64,000 nucleotides of DNA from CAWAND01 sp963783335 (GTDB lineage: Bacteria > Chloroflexota > Anaerolineae > Anaerolineales > E44-bin32), in contig CAWAND010000006.1 of assembly GCA_963783335.1 (NCBI GenBank), positions 186,001-250,000 on the forward strand. Reading direction: 5' to 3'. Under the pieces are notes generated by a model, which was given only the letters and a program-made list of their open reading frames with translations, was not told the origin of the DNA and did no database searches. Positions 59,846 through 64,000 of this stretch are shown one piece after another. The position numbers were made by a program, and so were the translations under genes. Numbering within the stretch: position 1 is the first letter of the stretch; each line of letters starts with the position of its first letter.

Positions 59846-60165
59846 GGCACATCTCCTGGGCTTAGGATCAGGCGCCTCGGCCAAGACGTTGGGTTGGCAG
59901 GACGTCGCACCGCGCGTAGCCAGGAGCACAAAACCATCGGGCTCAACTGGCCGACATTCCGCCCAGCCTCACGCGGCTGTACGACCTGCACCGAGCAGAC
60001 CTCTGCTGCATGCGAACAGCAGCGTCCTCCATTTCGCACCAATGGCGAGCTTATCTCGCTCCCCTGTCTCCCCCCACGGAACCTCGGATCTGCTGGGATC
60101 GTCATCCGACGAGAGCGCAACCGGTTCCCCATGTGACAGCATCCGGGCTTGCCCTGCCCTGTCAC
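59846..60165. other. Gene-free stretch
   Basis: 320 bases between two minus-strand genes. I see no supported open frame, terminator or promoter with two good boxes. Confidence 0.45.
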
Positions 60166-60837
60166 TCATCCAACGAAGCTGGCGATCTCTTGCAGCGACT
60201 TGCGGCCAATGTTGGGCACCACGGCATCTTCGGCCGGATAGCCGACGACCAGGAGCAAGAAGGGTTTCTCATTGGCCGGACGGTTCAGGACCTCGTTCAG
60301 GAACCCCATGGGGCTGGGGGTGTGGGTCAGACAAACCAAACCGGCGTGATGCAGGGCGGCGATCAGGAAACCGGTGGCTATGCCGACCGATTCTTTGGCA
60401 TAGTAGTGCTTGACCTGGCGACCGTCCGCCCGGACGCCGTAGCTCTGACTGAAGATGGCGATCAAGAAGGGGGCCGTCTCAAGATAGGGTTTGTGTTCAT
60501 CGGTTCCCAACGGGGCCAGCGCCTCCAGCCATGCTTTCGGTGCTCGATGGTGATAGAACTCGTGCTCCTCCTTTTCGGCAGCCACCCGAATTTGGTGTTT
60601 GACCTCCGGATCGGTGATCACCACGAAGTGCCACGGCTGCAGGTTGGCACCGCTTGGCGCCGAGCCGGCCATCATCACACACGAGGTAATCACTTCCAAC
60701 GGCACGGGCCGGTCCGAGAATTGGCGCACGCTGCGCCGCCGCTGCATCTCTGAGAGAAGCTCGGATGCGCGTAGGGCCATCTCCTCAGAAGGGTACTCCC
60801 TGTACTCCGGCAAAGGCACGAAATCGGCTGAGCCCAT
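60166..60837 (-). CDS. Nitroreductase-family flavoprotein, iodotyrosine-deiodinase-like
   Basis: FMN-dependent protein of 223 residues. It has RRRSVRQFSDRPVPLEVITSCVMMAGSAPSGANLQPWHFVVI at the N-terminal FMN site, YYAKESVGIATGFLIAALHHAGLVCLTHTPSPMGFLNEVLNRPANEKPFLLLVVGYPA at the C-terminal half, which is the pattern of iodotyrosine deiodinase homologues. Bacterial members reduce halogenated tyrosines or quinones. GAGGAG precedes ATG 60837. Confidence 0.88.
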   Translation of the reverse strand: MGSADFVPLPEYREYPSEEMALRASELLSEMQRRRSVRQFSDRPVPLEVITSCVMMAGSAPSGANLQPWHFVVITDPEVKHQIRVAAEKEEHEFYHHRAPKAWLEALAPLGTDEHKPYLETAPFLIAIFSQSYGVRADGRQVKHYYAKESVGIATGFLIAALHHAGLVCLTHTPSPMGFLNEVLNRPANEKPFLLLVVGYPAEDAVVPNIGRKSLQEIASFVG

Positions 60838-60922
60838 TGCGTTCTCCTCTTCCTTGGCCAACCATCAAGAAAAGCAGGTGCGGATAGGTATGACTCTCTC
60901 ATGAGCAGCGAGCCCGGACAAT

Positions 60923-60940
60923 TTGTGAATTTCCTCACAA
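60923..60940. promoter_or_regulatory. TTGTGA-N6-TCACAA palindrome, copy 10
   Basis: Perfect copy, TTGTGA-ATTTCC-TCACAA, 86 bases upstream of the flavoprotein gene start. Confidence 0.72.
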
Positions 60941-60989
60941 TTCGCGCGGCAACAGGTGCCCGGTTGGCGTGAACGGAACCTGGCTTGGC

Positions 60990-61892
60990 TCATGGTGTGG
61001 CCAGGACCAGGATCATCCCCACCTCGACCAGGGCGGCCAGAAGCGAAATCCCCAGCCACCCGATCAACCTGCCCGGGGTCCGCACGACCAGGACCAGGCA
61101 AGCTGCGCCGAAGACGAGCGCCACCGGCGCATACAAAGCGCCGACGGAAAGTCTGGCCATCCACGAAAACCCCGCCAGCACGCCCAACATGATCCAGACG
61201 GACACTTCCGCCAGACGATGATTGGCGATCCACAGAGCAGCGCAGACAAGGGCCAGGGACACCAATTCGACAAAATAGACCCCCGGCAGCGGCCATAAGG
61301 ACTGATCGTGGGCGACGCCGCTCCAGATCCCCAAAGTGATGGCCAAACACAAACCAGATCCTCCAATGGCGAGACTACGCACTGGGCCATCAGAGTGGCT
61401 CGTGTCCCCGGCCCTCTCGGCCTCGGCCCCTGACAAGCTCTCCTGTGCCATATCGGATGAGATCAGCGCGTCAAGCGCCGTGGAAAGGCCATCATCTCTC
61501 TGGAAGACCATCGTGAAGCCACCGGACAACACAGCTGATGTTCCCGGATCCAGCGGCTGTGCCACCCACTTCCGATCGGTCAGGCCGTATTCGACTTCCA
61601 GTCCCGGGGCGTAGATCACCCGCAGGCTTTGGACCCGCCCCCAATCTTCCTCGTGGACGGAGATCACGGCTCCCATGTCGTCAAGCCAGCCTTGTTCGGC
61701 CAGCAATCGCCCCGGCGCTTCAGCCAGGATGACCAAATCCACGTCCGAGCCGGATCCCGCTTCACCCCGCGCCCATGAGCCGACCAGAAGAACGGCAGCG
61801 ATGTCCGGGCGTGCGGCGGCCCAGCGCCGTACACTTTCTAGGAACGACGCCAGGGGGCGAAGATGCTCATGCCCCGAGAAAGTCGAGTTCAT
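60990..61892 (-). CDS. Nucleotidyltransferase-domain protein fused to a membrane domain
   Basis: Protein of 300 residues. The N-terminal ~130 residues are a minimal nucleotidyltransferase: LLVGSWARGEAGSGSDVDLVILAE (GS ... DxD) and VEYGLTDRKWV. After a linker (SDMAQESLSGAEAERAGDTSHSDGP) come four or five membrane helices (residues ~165-298). Stand-alone NTases of this type modify aminoglycosides or tRNA, but usually without membrane parts, so the fusion is unusual. Its start overlaps the stop of the DinB gene by ATGA. Confidence 0.78.
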   Translation of the reverse strand: MNSTFSGHEHLRPLASFLESVRRWAAARPDIAAVLLVGSWARGEAGSGSDVDLVILAEAPGRLLAEQGWLDDMGAVISVHEEDWGRVQSLRVIYAPGLEVEYGLTDRKWVAQPLDPGTSAVLSGGFTMVFQRDDGLSTALDALISSDMAQESLSGAEAERAGDTSHSDGPVRSLAIGGSGLCLAITLGIWSGVAHDQSLWPLPGVYFVELVSLALVCAALWIANHRLAEVSVWIMLGVLAGFSWMARLSVGALYAPVALVFGAACLVLVVRTPGRLIGWLGISLLAALVEVGMILVLATP

Positions 61893-62416
61893 CCGTCAGT
61901 GCGCTCGCCCCCAGTCTGCAGCGGATCAGGCGCACGCCCGACCCAATCTGGCGCGTCACCGTAGGTCTGTCCCAAGATATGGTTGAGTTGCGCCGCGTGA
62001 TCCTGGACGTGGCGCATGTTGTAGATCAGGAGTTCAGCGTAGGAGAGGCTCCCCCACGAGAAGGTGCAGATCTGCCCAGCCTTTTCGTCGTCGAGTGAGG
62101 CCAGCATGGAGCGAGCCTTCGCCCGGCAGTGCTCGAGGTAGGCAACCAGGCTGGCTTTATCGATGGGCGACTCGGGCATCACGCCGGCCGGATCCAGCTC
62201 CTCGAGACCGAACGGCTCCGGTGGCCGGAAGCCCTCCATCGAGCCCGTCAGATACAGATCCAGCCAGAACAGCGTGTGATATGCGACATACCACAGCTCA
62301 GGCGATTGAGTCCGATCAACCAGCCGATCATCCGGAAACGCCTTCAGGGCCCGGTCCAACATGTCAATGGCTGCGCCGAATTGGGACCAGATGATGCTGT
62401 TCCACTCTGAACGCAC
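61889..62416 (-). CDS. DinB-superfamily protein
   Basis: Protein of 175 residues with four-helix DinB-like layout: WSQFGAAIDMLDRALKAFPDDRLVDRTQSPELWYVAYHTLFWLDLYLTGSMEGFRPP and SLSYAELLIYNMRHVQDHAAQLNHIL. The His in AYHTLFW and in RHVQDHAAQLNH form the possible metal site. It precedes the membrane-NTase gene with an ATGA overlap, so the two are coupled. The start is GTG 62416 with GGAAGGAG upstream. Confidence 0.86.
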   Translation of the reverse strand: MRSEWNSIIWSQFGAAIDMLDRALKAFPDDRLVDRTQSPELWYVAYHTLFWLDLYLTGSMEGFRPPEPFGLEELDPAGVMPESPIDKASLVAYLEHCRAKARSMLASLDDEKAGQICTFSWGSLSYAELLIYNMRHVQDHAAQLNHILGQTYGDAPDWVGRAPDPLQTGGERTDG

Positions 62417-62504
62417 GCGCTTGCTCCTTCCACGCCAATCCGCTTTCCCATCTCCACGGCATGCTGAGGGCTCTCGTCATTGTCGCCCACGTACCACGCC
62501 AGTG

Positions 62505-62540
62505 CAAGACAAAGCCCGCCGGGGTCTCCTCCCGGCGGGC
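62505..62540 (-). terminator. Terminator downstream of the 62.6-63.0 kb membrane protein gene
   Basis: Ten-base arms GCCCGCCGGG / CCCGGCGGGC around seven bases, followed on the minus strand by TTTGTCTTG. A short T-tract makes it moderately strong. Confidence 0.75.
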
Positions 62541-62582
62541 GACTGCCGTTGATATCAGTTGTGGGATCGGGCAAGCCGGCTT

Positions 62583-62975
62583 TCAGCCGATGTAGACCAT
62601 CGGAAGCAGCCAGCCAAAGCCGACAACCTGCACAATGTGCAGGGCGGTGAAGTCGGCCAGCCCGCGCATCTTGAAGACCACGGCGGCCATGATCTCTAAG
62701 GCCACGCCGATTCCCAGCGCCAAGAGCAGGAAGGATCGGGGGGCGTTGGGTGAGGTGGCGCCCCCCATCCAACCGAAGACAAACGTCCCCAAGACACCGA
62801 CCACCACGGCCACCCCCACATAGAACACGGCCGTGTCCCAGCGGGCTCGTTCCAGCCCTTTGGCTGCCAGCTGTTCCGGCATGGTGAGCGTTGCAGCCCT
62901 CAGGAAAGCGTACACACCGGATATTACTGCCACGATCAGGATAAGCAGGACCAGACGTACAAGTGAAGGAGACAT
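62583..62975 (-). CDS. Small membrane protein of unknown function
   Basis: Protein of 130 residues with four membrane helices (LVRLVLLILIVAVISGVYAFL, AVFYVGVAVVVGVLGTFVFGWM, FLLLALGIGVALEIMAAVVF, LHIVQVVGFGWLLPMVYI). AGGAGA precedes the ATG. No family recognised. It has its own terminator. Confidence 0.75.
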   Translation of the reverse strand: MSPSLVRLVLLILIVAVISGVYAFLRAATLTMPEQLAAKGLERARWDTAVFYVGVAVVVGVLGTFVFGWMGGATSPNAPRSFLLLALGIGVALEIMAAVVFKMRGLADFTALHIVQVVGFGWLLPMVYIG

Positions 62976-63175
62976 CGGTCTCTCCTGAGATCCCCGCGGA
63001 GTTTGCCTTCATGCGGGACGGATCTCTTCCAGCCCGCGTCCAGAATAAGGCCGATCGCCAACCCCGCCCAGTGATGAACGGCTGGCTCTTGCGAGATGAT
63101 CATCGCTGACTGCTTTGGGGCCGTTTCGCATTGGTAAGGCTGGGCCCTGCCCCTGCCTTCCTCACCCTGGAAGGC

Positions 63176-63586
63176 TCACTCGTCCTGGGGCCCCACGGCC
63201 ATGTGCGGGTTCCAGGCAACTTCCCAAAGGTGACCATCCGGGTCGGCGAAGTAGCCGGAATATCCGCCCCAATCCGTGTCACGCGCAGGTTGCACAAGGC
63301 GGGCTCCGGCATGCAGCGCTTGTGCCAATACCCGATCGACTTCGGCCTTGGACCCGACGTTGTGCGCCAACGCCATTCCGCGAAAGCCATTCCCTTCTGA
63401 CGGGATCCCTGCATCGGCCGCCAGGTCATCCCACCCATAGATCCCAAGCCAACTGCCTTGCAGCGGAAAGAAGGCCACATTTCCATCCATGGGCAGGCGA
63501 GGTAGGCCCAGCCCCTGCTCGTAGAAGGCCGCGGCGCGTTCAAGATCGGCAGTTCCCAAGGTGATCATGCTGATGCGGGGTTTCAT
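63176..63586 (-). CDS. VOC-superfamily (glyoxalase-like) protein
   Basis: Protein of 136 residues with the paired VOC modules: ISMITLGTADLERAAAFYEQGLGLPRLPMDGNVAFFPLQGSWLGIY and RGMALAHNVGSKAEVDRVLAQALHAGARLVQPARDTDWGGYSGYFADPDGHLWEVAWNP. The DPDGHLWEVAWNP ending is typical of the PhnB/glyoxalase group. Second VOC gene of the window (see 55864). Confidence 0.9.
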   Translation of the reverse strand: MKPRISMITLGTADLERAAAFYEQGLGLPRLPMDGNVAFFPLQGSWLGIYGWDDLAADAGIPSEGNGFRGMALAHNVGSKAEVDRVLAQALHAGARLVQPARDTDWGGYSGYFADPDGHLWEVAWNPHMAVGPQDE

Positions 63587-63651
63587 GGTTTGGTGGCCTT
63601 TCGCGAAATCGGGACCGCCGATGCCGTCCTGAACGGCCTCGGCTCCATTCG

Positions 63652-64000
63652 TCAGCCTTCGATGACGGCTTTCATCCCCTCGAGAACACGGCGCCAGTTT
63701 TGACTCGAGCTCTCGGCCTCTTCAGGGGAAGCGTTGTTGTCCTGGGTCACACTCACCCGCGTCCCTTCGCCCTCCGGTGCAAGCTCATAGGTCACGGTCT
63801 TGTAGTAGGCCGGCTCGTCGGGCACACCCGAAAGGGGACTCCAATACGTGCTCACCAGCCGCTTCTCAGGTTGGACCTCCAGGACAACTCCCTTGTCTTC
63901 ATAAGCTTGGCCCTGCCACTCCCCACGGTAAACGATCGGGCTGCCGGGCTGCCAATCCGTCTCAACGTGTGCCCCGAAGAGGTACTTCTCGATCAGATCA
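63652..64000 (-). CDS. SRPBCC/AHSA1-type protein, truncated by the window edge
   Basis: The minus-strand frame is open from the stop at 63652 to the window end (116 codons). It reads LIEKYLFGAHVETDWQPGSPIVYRGEWQGQAYEDKGVVLEVQPEKRLVSTYWSPLSG ... TYELAPEGEGTRVSVTQDNN, the pattern of the activator-of-Hsp90-like SRPBCC domain, including the final WRRVLEGMKAVIEG helix. The start lies outside the window, so an internal ATG would be wrong. Confidence 0.82.
   Translation of the reverse strand, partial: DLIEKYLFGAHVETDWQPGSPIVYRGEWQGQAYEDKGVVLEVQPEKRLVSTYWSPLSGVPDEPAYYKTVTYELAPEGEGTRVSVTQDNNASPEEAESSSQNWRRVLEGMKAVIEG

Noticed and set aside
60010..60753. A 247-codon plus-strand open frame opposite the flavoprotein gene
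   Set aside because: The minus-strand frame has all FMN-binding motifs; the plus frame has low-complexity, shadow-like composition.

Overview
The window is high-GC bacterial chromosome with about 70 protein genes, no rRNA, tRNA or CRISPR array that I could see, and no insertion sequence or phage genes. Gene content points to a Chloroflexota (Anaerolineae-like) bacterium: a T-box controlling valS, Gram-positive-style Shine-Dalgarno sites, an XrtG-type exosortase locus, a type IV pilus set with PilM/N/O but no outer-membrane secretin in view, many Thr/Pro-rich secreted proteins, an F420-type nitroreductase and many small DinB, VOC, GNAT and HEAT proteins. This assignment is inference from family content only.

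Layout. 1-4.4 kb: Fe-S carrier (ErpA/HesB), DUF2203, SH3 and zinc-ribbon proteins, and a beta-lactamase-fold serine hydrolase. 4.5-8.6 kb: valS with a T-box leader whose specifier reads GUC (Val), preceded by a frameshifted coiled-coil/HEAT gene. 9.1-13.4 kb: MscS channel, then an SDR enzyme, transaldolase and 6-phosphogluconate dehydrogenase. 13.4-17.4 kb: a MarR-controlled MacAB-like export operon. 17.5-22.6 kb: cold-shock protein diverging from ruvB-DUF2905-queA, then an AIR-synthase-like gene behind a leader-peptide attenuator with Leu-Leu-Val-Ile codons, and pfkA. 22.9-34.3 kb: one long type IV pilus operon (HTH, kinase-like/REC fusion, pilB, pilC, three prepilin-like genes including a Kelch fusion, pilN, pilO, pilM, frameshifted pilD, pilT) followed by pilin pilA. 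34.4-42.2 kb: response regulator, then an XrtG locus (candidate substrate, exosortase, GT2 glycosyltransferase, frameshifted PTPS-related membrane protein) and a lipoprotein. 42.4-64 kb: squalene/phytoene synthase followed by about 30 mostly single, minus-strand small genes (PLP enzyme, NmrA, MsrA, acetyltransferases, HlyIII, methyltransferase, UV endonuclease, DinB, VOC and others).

Three things stand out. (1) A DsrE-like gene at 58417-58779 has an in-frame UGA at codon 80 in a U-x-x-C motif, followed by a hairpin that fits a bacterial SECIS, so it is probably a selenoprotein that ordinary gene callers would truncate. (2) An 18-bp palindrome, TTGTGA-N6-TCACAA, occurs eight times perfectly and twice with one mismatch, almost always between genes and in two cases in convergent gaps. 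(3) The candidate attenuator at 20289-20479 is complete (promoter, leader peptide, paired arms, terminator) but sits before a gene not known for branched-chain amino acid metabolism. Three conserved genes carry single frameshifts (about 7785, 32230, 36580), which suggests sequencing indels rather than decay.
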